NCBI RefSeq assembly: GCF_029203305.1
Contig: NC_089462.1
Location: forward strand, 1,922,001 to 1,986,000
DNA length: 64,000 nt
Direction of reading: 5' to 3'
Origin: Yamadazyma tenuis
Taxonomy: Eukaryota; Ascomycota; Pichiomycetes; Serinales; Debaryomycetaceae
In this document: positions 19,043 through 28,881 of the stretch, in pieces
Position numbering within the stretch: the stretch's first letter is position 1
How the letters are laid out: the number at the start of each line of letters is the position of its first letter
Translations under genes and position numbers: made by a program
The notes under the pieces: model-generated
The model's database searches: none
Told to the model about the DNA's origin: nothing
Seen by the model: only the letters and a program-made list of their open reading frames with translations

Positions 19043-20440
19043 ATGCTAATGATATCTGCCTTGAACCTAAAGCTATCAAAAATTGCCCTCGTGATAATCG
19101 TGTTGTTTAATTTGGTGGTAGCGATCGTGCTTATGGAGTATTTCTGGAACCTCTCCAAAATCGACTATAGCAACACTACTAACTGGAAAGAAATACTGGG
19201 TTATTTCAACAAGGAAGGTTACAAACCTGCAAAAATATCCACACCTGGACTAGAAGGGTCCGGGTATGTGTTGGAGCCAGGAAATGTCCAGTTTAAGTTT
19301 ATCAACCCCAAAGCGAAGTCCGGTTCTCCAGAAAAGATTTTGCAGGATAACGATTATGTGTACCAAGAGATGTTCAAAAACAAGATCACAGAGCCCAAAG
19401 ACATGGATATAGAGACCATAAGGCCTCCTGATCCCGAAAAAATCAACAGCTATCAAAGGGCCAATGCCACCATAATTGCTTTGGTTAGAAATAGTGAAGT
19501 TCTGGGGATTGGAAGGTCTATCCAAAAATTTGAAAAGAGCTTCAATGGCAAGTTCAAGTATCCATACACATTCATAAATGATGCTCCATTTTCTGATAAA
19601 TTCAAGGCAAAGATGAGGAAGTTTTCCGATGCTCCGATGGAGTTTGTGGAGATTCCTCGTCAATTATGGGACAAACCATCATTTATAGATTCAGAAAAAG
19701 AAAAACTGATGATGCTTGCATTGGCACGACACAATGTGGCGTACGCAATGAAGCCCTCGTATCACAATATGTGTCGGTTTTACCTGGGGAATTTCTATAA
19801 TGTTCCTGAGTTGCAGAAGTATAAGTACTACTGGAGAATTGAGCCTGACGTCAAGTTTTACAGCGATATCCGTTATGATATCTTTAAGTATCTCCAAGGA
19901 ACTGGAAAGGTATACGGGTTCACCGTTAACTTGTACGATATTGACGAAACATTGACAACGTTATGGCCGGAGACCCTCAAGTACTTGAATGAAGATGACA
20001 ACTTCAAGTACGTGAATGAGAACGGAGCTTTCCAATGGCTTCTTGAAAACCAACAGAACCCCAAGAAAAACGCAAATACAGGAGGTTACTCTACATGCCA
20101 TTTCTGGTCCAACTTTGAGATTGGTGATATGGACTTTTTCAGAGGTGAAGCGTACAATAAGTGGTTCCAACACCTAGACCAGTCGGGTGGGTTTTACTAT
20201 GAACGATGGGGAGATGCCCCGGTCCACTCTATGGGGTTAGCTTTGTTTGCAGATAAGTCCAAAATTCATTGGTTTAGAGACATAGGGTATTTTCATGATC
20301 CGTACCTTAATTGTCCTAACTCTGACAGCACCAAGAACTGCAAAATAGGAACGTTCAGCAGGTGGAAACATCTTAATGACCAGAACTGTATGGGCAGCTG
20401 GATCGACTATAGTATGGAGGGTATGGAGAAGGTATATTAA
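19043..20440 (+). CDS. Alpha-1,2-mannosyltransferase, KRE2/MNT1 family (GT15)
   Basis: Golgi type II membrane glycosyltransferase that extends N- or O-linked mannan. It has a short cytosolic tail and a signal anchor at about residues 8-28 (KIALVIIVLFNLVVAIVLM), a stem, then the GT15 catalytic domain: ANATIIALVRNSEVLGI, YPYTFINDAPFSDKF, MCRFYLGNF, YYWRIEPDVKFY, CHFWSNFEIGD and YYERWGDAPVHS. These include the metal-binding and catalytic acidic residues of the family. The exact member (KRE2, KTR or YUR1 type) cannot be fixed from one sequence. A CACGTG lies 5 bp before the ATG. Confidence 0.92.
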   Translation: MLMISALNLKLSKIALVIIVLFNLVVAIVLMEYFWNLSKIDYSNTTNWKEILGYFNKEGYKPAKISTPGLEGSGYVLEPGNVQFKFINPKAKSGSPEKILQDNDYVYQEMFKNKITEPKDMDIETIRPPDPEKINSYQRANATIIALVRNSEVLGIGRSIQKFEKSFNGKFKYPYTFINDAPFSDKFKAKMRKFSDAPMEFVEIPRQLWDKPSFIDSEKEKLMMLALARHNVAYAMKPSYHNMCRFYLGNFYNVPELQKYKYYWRIEPDVKFYSDIRYDIFKYLQGTGKVYGFTVNLYDIDETLTTLWPETLKYLNEDDNFKYVNENGAFQWLLENQQNPKKNANTGGYSTCHFWSNFEIGDMDFFRGEAYNKWFQHLDQSGGFYYERWGDAPVHSMGLALFADKSKIHWFRDIGYFHDPYLNCPNSDSTKNCKIGTFSRWKHLNDQNCMGSWIDYSMEGMEKVY

Positions 20441-20557
20441 GGAGATACTTAGAGGTTGTAACCCTCACTGTACAATACATATCAAAAGTCCTGCTCAACT
20501 GCTCAGTCCACGCTCACAATTAAAATACATTATATCATTAACCACATCTACTCTCAA

Positions 20558-21340
20558 CTAATGTCTCTTTTTTCCAACCTGTTGCAGTTGAGAAATAAAC
20601 TCATTCACCTTGTCGTCCATCATATCGGTGACCTTGATATAGATAGGGTGTTTTGCAATTCTATCACTCCAGGCCGCCAAATGTGGGTAAGTCTTAAACA
20701 AATCGATCTTTTCGCCTGTCACTTCACGAATCCCATTCTCATTATCAAAGATGTTTTCGTAAACAGGAAATGTCAACATCACATCTGCAGCAGTTAACTT
20801 ATTCCCCACAAAGTATCCGGTATGTTCGTTATCCAACTGCCGTTCCAAAAACTCCATATTCAATTTCCATTCGTGAATATAGTAACCGTTGTTTAAACCC
20901 TTGGTGACCATTTTGGCCAAGCTCTTGAAGCCAATTGGAGCAATGGACTTAGCCACACTGTTTATCAACATCGTGAGCAAAATGTGTTGGAAGGTTCCTT
21001 CTGAGTAGTGGAGATAGTAGTCGACCCGGAGTTTATCAACTTCTGTAGTGGGATTCAAGATATTGTGTGGATCATAATTTTTGAGTAAGTATTGCATGAT
21101 TAGCCCTGATTCTGCCAACTTCAATGAAGGTCTTCCATCAGCAAAAAACACCTCTAGGATGGGTGCTTTACCCGAGGGATGAACTTGGAAGAGCTCGGAT
21201 GGGCCTCTCCAGGTGTCGTGATGTCTTAAATATACTTCCACATCGTAGTCTAAACCTAAGAGTTCAAGCATAAATACGATTCTGTGAGCTCGGGACTGAT
21301 CAAGCCAATGGACCAAAAACTTATCTCCGTGGTCTGCCAT
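20558..21340 (-). CDS. Glutathione S-transferase, GTT1-like (copy 1)
   Basis: Thioredoxin-fold N-terminal domain (FLVHWLDQSRAHRIVFMLELLGLDYDVEVY, with PSGKAPILEV and LAESGLIMQYLL for glutathione binding) and an all-helical C-terminal domain. The SRAHR segment replaces the classical Tyr/Ser position, as in fungal Gtt1, an ER-associated transferase. Length 260 aa is typical. It is one of two adjacent same-strand GST genes that are clearly paralogous. Its promoter contains two short perfect palindromes (at 21475-21484 and 21520-21529). Confidence 0.93.
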   Translation of the reverse strand: MADHGDKFLVHWLDQSRAHRIVFMLELLGLDYDVEVYLRHHDTWRGPSELFQVHPSGKAPILEVFFADGRPSLKLAESGLIMQYLLKNYDPHNILNPTTEVDKLRVDYYLHYSEGTFQHILLTMLINSVAKSIAPIGFKSLAKMVTKGLNNGYYIHEWKLNMEFLERQLDNEHTGYFVGNKLTAADVMLTFPVYENIFDNENGIREVTGEKIDLFKTYPHLAAWSDRIAKHPIYIKVTDMMDDKVNEFISQLQQVGKKRH

Positions 21341-21698
21341 GTTTATGAGTAGAGGATCTGAAGTCTACAATAGTGGGAAAATCCAAAGGAGATCAGCTCA
21401 GATATATATAGCCCCTCATCGATGGGTGTTGCTGGTATTGACCAAATGTGGAGACTTGAAGTTTAATAACATTTCCTAATTAGGCAACACCTCGCTTTTT
21501 GGCGTAGGTCCCTCTGCCGTTTAGCTAAAAACTGGGGTACGACTATTCTTGTTTGTGTTTTGGATTCAGGCCAAGCTAAGCATATGCAAGCATCTGCATA
21601 TACGAATTATATGTTCTCATGCCATCAGGCTAACCATACATGCATAGCTATGTAAACTAGGGGTGCATTCCTGATGCACAAAGTCCAGCAGATTGAAT
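21341..21698. promoter_or_regulatory. Spacer between the two GST genes
   Basis: 358 bp, promoter of copy 1 and 3' region of copy 2 (both on the minus strand). Palindromes CCTAATTAGG (21475-21484) and TTTAGCTAAA (21520-21529) lie upstream of copy 1. A hairpin GTGCAT-5nt-ATGCAC (about 21662-21678) lies just past the copy 2 stop. No gene seen. Confidence 0.45.
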
Positions 21699-22472
21699 CT
21701 ACAATTTGGACTTTTCATCAATGGTTTCGATGGCCCGCTTATAAGCTGGGTCTGCAAGCACAAGCTTCGACCACTTATTCAAGTAGGGAAAAAGCTCCTG
21801 AGGACTCTTTTCAAAAAGCCCATCTCGCTGATTTCCCATCACCAACTCGGCAATCGGGAAACTCAAAATGACATCAGCCCCCGTCAACTTTCCATCTACA
21901 AAGTAGCCTCCGTCGTGCCCCTTGGCGATGTTCTCCAAGTAATTGAGGTTCTTGATTACCTCTGTGCCAAAGTACGCCTTATTGACCTGTGAAGTCACAG
22001 CTCCTACCAAGGCTCCGATTCCAAAAGGAGCAAAATTACGGGCACTGTAGAGCACCATAAACGACGTCAAAACCGCCTGCAACGTCCCCTCCGTGTAATG
22101 TAAATAGTAGTTGACTTCCGCCTTTCCCTTGTCGGTGGAAGGAACAAGCTTTTCCGAATGGTCAAAGTTGTTGATCAAGTATTCAATGATACACCCGGTC
22201 TCGGCAATGACTTCGGGTTGCTTTCCGGGCTTAATCACCTCGATCACGGGGGATTTTCCTAAGGGATGAATGGCCTCAAGTTCTTTAGGTGCTCTGAACT
22301 TGGAGTTTCTCTTGTAGACCTTGACTTCGTAGTTGACATCCAACAATTCCAAGAGCCAGAGTACTCGGTTAGCTCTGGAGTGATTGAGCCTATGGAGTTA
22401 GTAGGGAGTGACCAAAGATGGTGGTGGGGTCAATTGGACGTACCAGTGCAATATAACTTTTGTTTCTGACAT
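21699..22472 (-). CDS. Glutathione S-transferase, GTT1-like (copy 2, spliced)
   Basis: Paralogue of the neighbouring GST. The continuous frame lacks the N-terminal glutathione-fold start. Joining ATG at 22472 (10 codons, MSETKVILHW) across a 54-nt intron restores LNHSRANRVLWLLELLDVNY, which aligns with LDQSRAHRIVFMLELLGLDY of copy 1. The glutathione-binding segment PLGKSPVIEV and the helical domain are present. The CDS is complement(join(21699..22389,22444..22472)), 239 aa. Copy 1 has no intron at this position. Detoxification of electrophiles is expected from the family. Confidence 0.9.
22390..22443 (-). other. Spliceosomal intron of GST copy 2
   Basis: 54 nt on the minus strand: donor GTACGT, branch point TACTAAC, acceptor TAG 8 nt beyond the branch A. 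It splits a Trp codon (TG|G). Without splicing the frame from the ATG stops within the intron. Confidence 0.88.
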
Positions 22473-22703
22473 GGTTTAGAGTCAGCGAAAATGAAGATAT
22501 TTTCTGAGGGTGGAGCAATTGCCTCATATAAATAGTGCCATATGATTTTAGATAATTTTATGCCTATGCACACTCTCACTGCCTCTAACCGCTACTAATG
22601 ATGATGTAAATAAAGGTTGCTTCATATTGTTGCTTGTTATTAGGAAATGGGGCCCGCGCACGACCACACACTCGAATCCTCCTTCCGATGTGGGTGATTG
22701 CAG

Positions 22704-22713
22704 TGCGATGAGC
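22704..22713 (+). promoter_or_regulatory. PAC element of NOB1, overlapping an in-frame ATG
   Basis: TGCGATGAGC is a strong PAC match. Its central ATG (22708) is in frame with NOB1. An A6 tract follows at 22718-22723. Confidence 0.55.
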
Positions 22714-22731
22714 ATCGAAAAAACTTCAACC

Positions 22732-24162
22732 ATGTCTGAAAGAAAGATCAGGAAACTAGTATTAGACGCGGGGCCGTTGATCACAGAGTCGGCGTCGCTG
22801 TTGCAGCAGTATGGACAGGAGTTTTACACAACGCCGGGGGTGCACAGTGAATTGAAGGATGAGCGGGCCAGAAACCAATTGGTGCTTTGGAACGATGAGT
22901 TGAAGATAAGGCATCCAAAAGCAGAGTATATTAAGAAGGTCGAGGCGTTTGCCAAGCTAACGGGGGACTATTCGGTGTTGTCGGTGAACGATATTCATAT
23001 AATTGCATTGGCGTACGAGTTGGAGGTGGAGGAAAATGGGACTTGGAGATTGAGAAGCTTTCCAGGTCAGAAACTCGATTATACCCGCGGGAAGAAGGTA
23101 GAGAAGAGACCGGAGACCGAACAGGAAAAGGCGACCGAACAGGAAAAACCCGAGGCTGAACTGGAGGAAAAGCCGGTAGAGGCAAGTTCGGTGTCAGAAC
23201 CAGTTGAACCACTTGAAAAGAAGAAGCCCAGAAGAAGAGGAGGAAAGAAACAGAGAGAAAAGCGGGAGTTGGAGTTGCAGAAGGAGCTTGACGCCATGAG
23301 TCTTGAAGAGTCTGTGAAGGAGGCAAAGGCAGAAGTAGAGGCACAGGCAGAAGAAGAGCCACAGGCAGAAGAAGAGGCACAGGCAGAAGAAGAGGCACAG
23401 GCAACACAAGCAACACAGCCAACCGAGTTGTCACAGGACTACGACGAAAATGAGGATGACGGCGACTGGATCACCCCCGACAACCTTCAGGAAGAAATGC
23501 TCAAAGACAACAATGAAGAGGTCCAAGAAAATAAAACCGGCCCCCTCATCAAAGTAGCTTTGGCAACAGGAGATTTTGCCTGTCAGAACGTCACCATGCA
23601 ACTTGGCCTCAACCTTATGAACGCCATGTCGGGAAAACAAATCAAACGAATCCGGAACTACATGTACAGATGTCATGCTTGTTTCCGTCTCACCCCGGTT
23701 CCTAAGTCTGGTCAACCCAAACACTTTTGCCCCAAATGTGGAGGGAACACCCTCTTACGATGCGCTGTATCCATTGACAACGTGACAGGCAAAGTGACCC
23801 CCCACCTTAAGGCCAACTTTCAGTGGATCAAAAGAGGATCGAAATTCTCGTTACCTTCTCCCTTGAGCAAAAACCACCAGAAAAGACAGGGAAATGGAGG
23901 ATACCAGCATAACAAGGAAAATAGACACAAAACCTTGCAGAACCCATTGATTTTGAGAGAGGACCAAAAAGAGTACCAGAAAGCGGTTAAGGACGACGAC
24001 TGGCAAAGAAGGCACAATGATAAGTTATTGCAAGAGTGGATAGGAGGAGGCTCCGCCGACAACTATATTTCACCATTCAACTCGAATCAGAACATTCGGC
24101 CTTCGGGGGTCAAGGTGGGTAAGGGTCGTTACGTAAACCTGTCTCGGGGGAAACGTACGTAG
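22732..24162 (+). CDS. NOB1: Endoribonuclease NOB1 (20S pre-rRNA site-D nuclease)
   Basis: PIN-domain nuclease that cuts 20S pre-rRNA to mature 18S rRNA in cytoplasmic pre-40S particles. The PIN domain shows LVLDAGPLIT, FYTTPGVHSELKDE and FAKLTGDYSVLSVNDIHIIALA with its acidic catalytic residues. A long charged linker holds a basic patch (KKKPRRRGGKKQREK) and an AQAEEE repeat. The zinc ribbon follows (YRCHACFRL...HFCPKCGG), then the end GGGSADNYISPF. In-frame ATGs are at 22708 and 22732. The first lies within a PAC promoter element and the second gives the family-like N-terminus, 476 aa; use of 22708 would add 8 residues. Confidence 0.96.
   Translation: MSERKIRKLVLDAGPLITESASLLQQYGQEFYTTPGVHSELKDERARNQLVLWNDELKIRHPKAEYIKKVEAFAKLTGDYSVLSVNDIHIIALAYELEVEENGTWRLRSFPGQKLDYTRGKKVEKRPETEQEKATEQEKPEAELEEKPVEASSVSEPVEPLEKKKPRRRGGKKQREKRELELQKELDAMSLEESVKEAKAEVEAQAEEEPQAEEEAQAEEEAQATQATQPTELSQDYDENEDDGDWITPDNLQEEMLKDNNEEVQENKTGPLIKVALATGDFACQNVTMQLGLNLMNAMSGKQIKRIRNYMYRCHACFRLTPVPKSGQPKHFCPKCGGNTLLRCAVSIDNVTGKVTPHLKANFQWIKRGSKFSLPSPLSKNHQKRQGNGGYQHNKENRHKTLQNPLILREDQKEYQKAVKDDDWQRRHNDKLLQEWIGGGSADNYISPFNSNQNIRPSGVKVGKGRYVNLSRGKRT
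23341..23406 (+). repeat. 18-bp in-frame tandem repeat in NOB1
   Basis: Three full copies and one partial copy of an 18-bp unit (GCACAGGCAGAAGAAGAG) encode AQAEEE repeats in the acidic linker between the PIN domain and zinc ribbon. Confidence 0.9.
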
Positions 24163-24311
24163 GTAAATAGATAACGCATACCATTTTTTCACGTCTTATT
24201 GTTAGCACTGCCAGGTCGCAACTTTCCAGGAACGATAATGATTCGCATCAGATATTTAGCCTAACACATTTACTGTTGAGAACCTATTTATAATACTGTC
24301 GACTACTTGCT

Positions 24312-26522
24312 ATGAGCAACCTGGCCAGTCAAGCGGCAGCTCTTGCTGCATTCAAATCCCTTGGAGCCAACAAAGACTCCCCAACTGCCTCCAACCCAAA
24401 ATTCAAATTGCCTACGCCCAAGCTGCTCAACACATTACCCAACACTCCTAAGCGGTCCCACACCCGTAGACCCTCGCTTCCCAAAATCACCACCGTTAAC
24501 AGGAAGACCACAAGTCCACAGAAACTGTCGGGAACCACTTCCACCCCCAAGTCGTCGGTTGACACCCCTACACGAAAAATCAGGAGTATCTATGATGTGA
24601 ATGATTTGAACCTTAATACACCCACACAACCCGAAACTGCCTCCAGTATGAGGTCCGGAATAGACTACTTCACCCTACCGCCCGAGTCGTTGCACTCATC
24701 GTTGCATTCGCCGGAGGCCACGCCGACCATGAAAAGATCGTCTTCCAACCATTCAAATTTGACCCTCAACAAGGCTAGAGCCCACGATACCATCAACAAC
24801 TTGAAATTGTCGTTGAGTGCCAAGGCCGCCTATAAGGATCCGAGTTCTAAGCGCTTATCGTACGATTATGCCCCTCAAGAGATGCTTAAAAAGATAAAAC
24901 AGTCCATCACCGACAAGTCTGTCAACTCCAGTAACACTGATGTCTCGTCCAAAGCCCACGACCGACTCCACGAGATCCGAGAAAGCATCAAGCTGAAGCG
25001 TATACAAACCTCAATTAAGAACCATGCATTACTCGAAGCGTCTGGGCTTCTTGATGAACCATTTGGAGGTCATCTGTATACCTACGGCCATCACAGCAAC
25101 TCAGGCACCACCGTGGACTCAGAGAGCAGCAACTCGACCAACCTCAGCATGCCTGAGATTATCACCACCCTCGCAAACGGCAGTGATGACGAAGACGAAG
25201 AAGAAGAAGATAATGAGCATGAGGAGGACGACTGGGATGGAGACGACATTGACTACTACCAAAGGAAGGCTCCGTATGAAACCAGGAATGCTTCTGTTGA
25301 TGGCAACGAGATGTTTCAGCGGCCTATTACTCCTATCATTTCACATAGTAGTACGGCCTCACCCATATCACCTATTAATGTTCCACCGTCGCTGGGAGCA
25401 AGTGCCCGTGAAGCGGCCTTGGGTAGCAACGAAAGCTTACACTATATCCCCAACGGCCGGCTCAAGCTCCAGTCTTTTGACAGCCCTCGAGCCACGTCGG
25501 AAGAGAGATCCAAGCTTACGAGAAAGCCTCCTCCAACGATGGAAAGCAGCAGCACTGTGTTTGATAATGATGAGTCTGATAACGAACGGCAGAAAAAGCT
25601 TCTCGGGCAGACGCTAACCAACGACTATACGTCCAGATCGCTGGTCGATTATGGATCCTCTCTTAGTGATAGTGAGGCCCCAGATACCGCCAATGTTTCT
25701 ACCACCAAGTTGCCCCAGTTTCCCGAATTGGAGGAAAAAACCCACCACCACTACCTTCACCCCAACGTCAACAACGCCTCCAAAAGAGGACTCTTCAAGA
25801 AGAAGTTCAAGCTCCAAGGAGGTGATAAGATTGATCTCAGTGGCCTCGACTTTGATGTCACTGACCCGTTGTCCACTCCATCTTCGTCAAGGCCCGTCAC
25901 CCCTCTACACCACCAGTCCCAGCCGGTTCAGTTAAAGACTACCATGAGAAAGGCCCAAAGAAAGGGTAAGATGTTTAATGAAGACAAACCATGGAAACAC
26001 CATACTGACTTGTCCTACATCAGCGAAAATGAGAGGAAGCGATATGAGGGCCTTTGGGCCAGTAACAAAGGACTTTATTTGACCAAAGTGGTCACCAAGT
26101 TGAAAGGTGTGTGCTACGATTCCAACGACAATATCAACGAGCAGAAGCCCGAACAGCAAGATGCGTCCATGAGGGCTGCCAAGTTATCGTCGTCGCACAA
26201 CATGAAAGCCAACGAAAAAGATGGATTCAACCATTACCACAACTTGGACAAGGCCGAGACCGACCAGCTCATTGCGGGAGTGGTGGTGAAGCGTATCTGG
26301 ACGCGGAGTAAACTCCCGGATGAGACTTTGGAACTGGTGTGGGATTTGGTAGATTATAGACATGACGGGACCCTAAACAAGCAGGAGTTTCTCGTGGGAA
26401 TGTGGCTCGTGGACCAGTGCTTATACGGGCGGAAACTCCCGAAGAAAGTGGACCAGGAGATCTGGGCCAGTCTTGAGAGTATCGGACTCAACATTGTGAT
26501 CCGTAAGAAGGGCAAACGATAG
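24312..26522 (+). CDS. IRS4: EH-domain protein IRS4/TAX4
   Basis: A 736-aa protein with a long low-complexity, Ser/Thr/Pro-rich N-terminal region starting SNLASQAAALAAFKSLG, an acidic block at about residues 293-312, and a C-terminal EH domain (about 625-725: DQLIAGVVVKRIWTRSKLP, LVWDLVDYRHDGTLNKQEF). This layout is that of Irs4/Tax4, which activate the PI(4,5)P2 5-phosphatase Inp51 and act in cell-wall integrity, autophagy and rDNA silencing. The FNHYHNLD motif precedes the EH domain as in homologues. Confidence 0.92.
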   Translation: MSNLASQAAALAAFKSLGANKDSPTASNPKFKLPTPKLLNTLPNTPKRSHTRRPSLPKITTVNRKTTSPQKLSGTTSTPKSSVDTPTRKIRSIYDVNDLNLNTPTQPETASSMRSGIDYFTLPPESLHSSLHSPEATPTMKRSSSNHSNLTLNKARAHDTINNLKLSLSAKAAYKDPSSKRLSYDYAPQEMLKKIKQSITDKSVNSSNTDVSSKAHDRLHEIRESIKLKRIQTSIKNHALLEASGLLDEPFGGHLYTYGHHSNSGTTVDSESSNSTNLSMPEIITTLANGSDDEDEEEEDNEHEEDDWDGDDIDYYQRKAPYETRNASVDGNEMFQRPITPIISHSSTASPISPINVPPSLGASAREAALGSNESLHYIPNGRLKLQSFDSPRATSEERSKLTRKPPPTMESSSTVFDNDESDNERQKKLLGQTLTNDYTSRSLVDYGSSLSDSEAPDTANVSTTKLPQFPELEEKTHHHYLHPNVNNASKRGLFKKKFKLQGGDKIDLSGLDFDVTDPLSTPSSSRPVTPLHHQSQPVQLKTTMRKAQRKGKMFNEDKPWKHHTDLSYISENERKRYEGLWASNKGLYLTKVVTKLKGVCYDSNDNINEQKPEQQDASMRAAKLSSSHNMKANEKDGFNHYHNLDKAETDQLIAGVVVKRIWTRSKLPDETLELVWDLVDYRHDGTLNKQEFLVGMWLVDQCLYGRKLPKKVDQEIWASLESIGLNIVIRKKGKR

Positions 26523-26683
26523 GTGTTTGTACGTGTATAGTTATAATGATATAGAGCATAAGTTTTTTTTGCAGTCGCGCGGCACACGACCGCAGCCTCC
26601 AGGCGCGCATGTCGCAGCCGTCCTGATCTCCAGAATCCCTGTGCCAAAAGATTCCGGTTTCGCGAGACATCAACCAAAGCACC

Positions 26684-28798
26684 ATGAATTTGATGGATAT
26701 GCTCAGCAGCGACGGTCCAGACCCGATGTACCAGGATGACCAAGCCATGGACACACTCTTGGATGAGCCTGTACTGGATAGTGCTCCTCCAGGTCCAGGC
26801 GTCCATCAGCCCCCCAATGGAGTGTACTATTTTCCCACCATCTTGACCAACGTACAGAAAGATATCATCGAGATATGCTTGAAACTTTTCGAACCTGAGT
26901 TGTTGGCCGACATGTTCCGCAAACTGCAGAAGACAAAGATCCATAGTTTGCTCGGCAGTGACGGCGACAGCGAGGCTGAGGAGGGAGTTGATGATGGAAG
27001 TGAAAATGGCGTGAGGTCGATGTCTTTTGACGAGAAACTTGAATTTATCTTTGACCAGATCCAGACTGCCACAAAGCACCCATCCTTACTCGTGGAGCAC
27101 TTTTTGCCCAAGAAGTTGTTGTTGCGGGAAATCAGTGAACGGTTCGTGAATATGTCCGGGAATTATCTTCTTTTCAACCGATTAGTGGACTCTCTATTGG
27201 CCCGATTCTTCCTGAGCGTTAAGCTTTCTCAAATGGCCGTGTATAATGTTTTGGTGGTGGCTGAGAGTGTCAAGGAGTTGGAGTTGATCGAGGGCTTGGT
27301 CATTGGCAAGGAGTTGTACTATAATAACGTCAGCACCATGAAATTGTATGATGACAACAGAGGATACCCTCCTCACTTCAACAGGGAAAAACCGGCCACG
27401 GTTCTGCCTGATGGAGAGTACAGCCGAAAGAAAGCCCGAAAGAGTTCCACCAGAGGAGGCATGCACAAACCAATATTGTGTCTTCATCTCATCACCACTC
27501 TGCAATTGTACAATAACTACACGGCCATATTAGACCCGGAGTTGCTGTTCAAGTTGATCTTCTCATTCGATACAAACTTGGACAGCAAGTGTCCGAGCAT
27601 CGAGATGATCCGAAATCAGAACGAAAATGTGTATGAGACAAGTCCTGTTCAGATCCCGTTGGTTATCCCAGTTCCAGTGTACTCTCTCACTCACATACAA
27701 ACGGTTATACCGAAGCCCGACGTCAATGCATTCAACCTCAAGGAGGTTGGTGAGTGGAGGAGAACGGTGTTGGATGCGCTCATGTACAACAGATTCAACA
27801 TTTATGAGGAAGAAGATGAAGCCAATTTCTTCATCAGGCACTATGGAGGAAATATGAGGTATTTGGAAGCTTGGCTTCTTGACTGGGAACTGGTGCCTTT
27901 CCCCATTGCAGATGAGGACTTTATGGGGAAGTTCACCGACAAAATGAATTTCAGCATCCATGAGGACAAGTTGATCAAGAGAATGGAACACACCTATTTG
28001 TTACCAATTTTCAACACCACATTGGAAGAAGAGTTCAAAGTCGAAGAGTTTGGCGCCAGGTCGTTCAAGGCCAAGTTTGCCGATATCTTGAGCAGACGAA
28101 TGCTGCAGTTTGGTGACTCTATTACTGCTCTTCAGCTCAAGCTCCCTGAAATCAGACTCAAGGAAACTGTCAGACAAGTAAAATACGATGAACAGGAAGA
28201 AACTATTGCTACAAACTACCACAAGTTGAGAAGGTTGAATGAAGATGCCAATTTCGTCGAGAAGAAACACATGAGAGTGGACACAGACTTGAGCAAGCTA
28301 AAGCTTGAAAAAGACGAAGTCCAAAACAAACTTAACACATTGAAGGCAATGAAGGAGATCAACGGCGAGGAACTTGACAAGAAGCTTGAAGAGCAACAGA
28401 AGATTTTGGAAGAACTTGTCAACGAAGACAAGATCCTCACCGAAGAACTCACGAAACTTACGGCTGAAAACGAGGCCATCCGGGTGCAATACCAAGACAG
28501 CTCGAACGAAGCATTGCAACTTTCAGTCCAGATTCAAGGGCTCAAAGCCAAGAAAGAAAAGATAGAACTCAAAAGCAACGGCCCCGGAATCAAGATTCTT
28601 CCATCGTTACTTAAGAAAGATGATTTGATCAACCATGAGCAGACTCTCAAGAGGCTTTCCAGTGAGAACCGTTTCTTGAACGAGTATTTTGGGCAAAAGC
28701 TCGAGAAACTCATAAACGAGAGGAAAACTCTAATAGACAATTCATCGAGTTCTAGTCGAGGCAACAATCGTGTTAGTCGAGCCTCTACACCTTATTAG
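26684..28798 (+). CDS. HDA2: HDA1 histone deacetylase complex subunit HDA2
   Basis: Subunit of the class II Hda1 deacetylase complex (Hda1-Hda2-Hda3), which deacetylates H3/H2B and represses transcription. The N-terminal DNA-binding helicase-like domain is recognised from YYFPTILTNVQKDI, LEFIFDQIQTATKHPSLLVEHFLP and VKELELIEGLVIGKELYY, which follow Hda2 order. A basic NLS-like KKARKSSTRGG lies around residue 246. The C-terminal third is a long coiled coil, ending with NGPGIKILPSLLKKD and a tail (RVSRASTPY) like that of Hda2. Hda3 is the alternative, but the tail and start favour Hda2. Confidence 0.85.
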   Translation: MNLMDMLSSDGPDPMYQDDQAMDTLLDEPVLDSAPPGPGVHQPPNGVYYFPTILTNVQKDIIEICLKLFEPELLADMFRKLQKTKIHSLLGSDGDSEAEEGVDDGSENGVRSMSFDEKLEFIFDQIQTATKHPSLLVEHFLPKKLLLREISERFVNMSGNYLLFNRLVDSLLARFFLSVKLSQMAVYNVLVVAESVKELELIEGLVIGKELYYNNVSTMKLYDDNRGYPPHFNREKPATVLPDGEYSRKKARKSSTRGGMHKPILCLHLITTLQLYNNYTAILDPELLFKLIFSFDTNLDSKCPSIEMIRNQNENVYETSPVQIPLVIPVPVYSLTHIQTVIPKPDVNAFNLKEVGEWRRTVLDALMYNRFNIYEEEDEANFFIRHYGGNMRYLEAWLLDWELVPFPIADEDFMGKFTDKMNFSIHEDKLIKRMEHTYLLPIFNTTLEEEFKVEEFGARSFKAKFADILSRRMLQFGDSITALQLKLPEIRLKETVRQVKYDEQEETIATNYHKLRRLNEDANFVEKKHMRVDTDLSKLKLEKDEVQNKLNTLKAMKEINGEELDKKLEEQQKILEELVNEDKILTEELTKLTAENEAIRVQYQDSSNEALQLSVQIQGLKAKKEKIELKSNGPGIKILPSLLKKDDLINHEQTLKRLSSENRFLNEYFGQKLEKLINERKTLIDNSSSSSRGNNRVSRASTPY

Positions 28799-28881
28799 AC
28801 TACAGCAATAATTTACGATTTCCACTGTACAACTTTTTATTCCGCGCGTCCCACAAAGTCTTTTCACCTGACTCCACTGAC

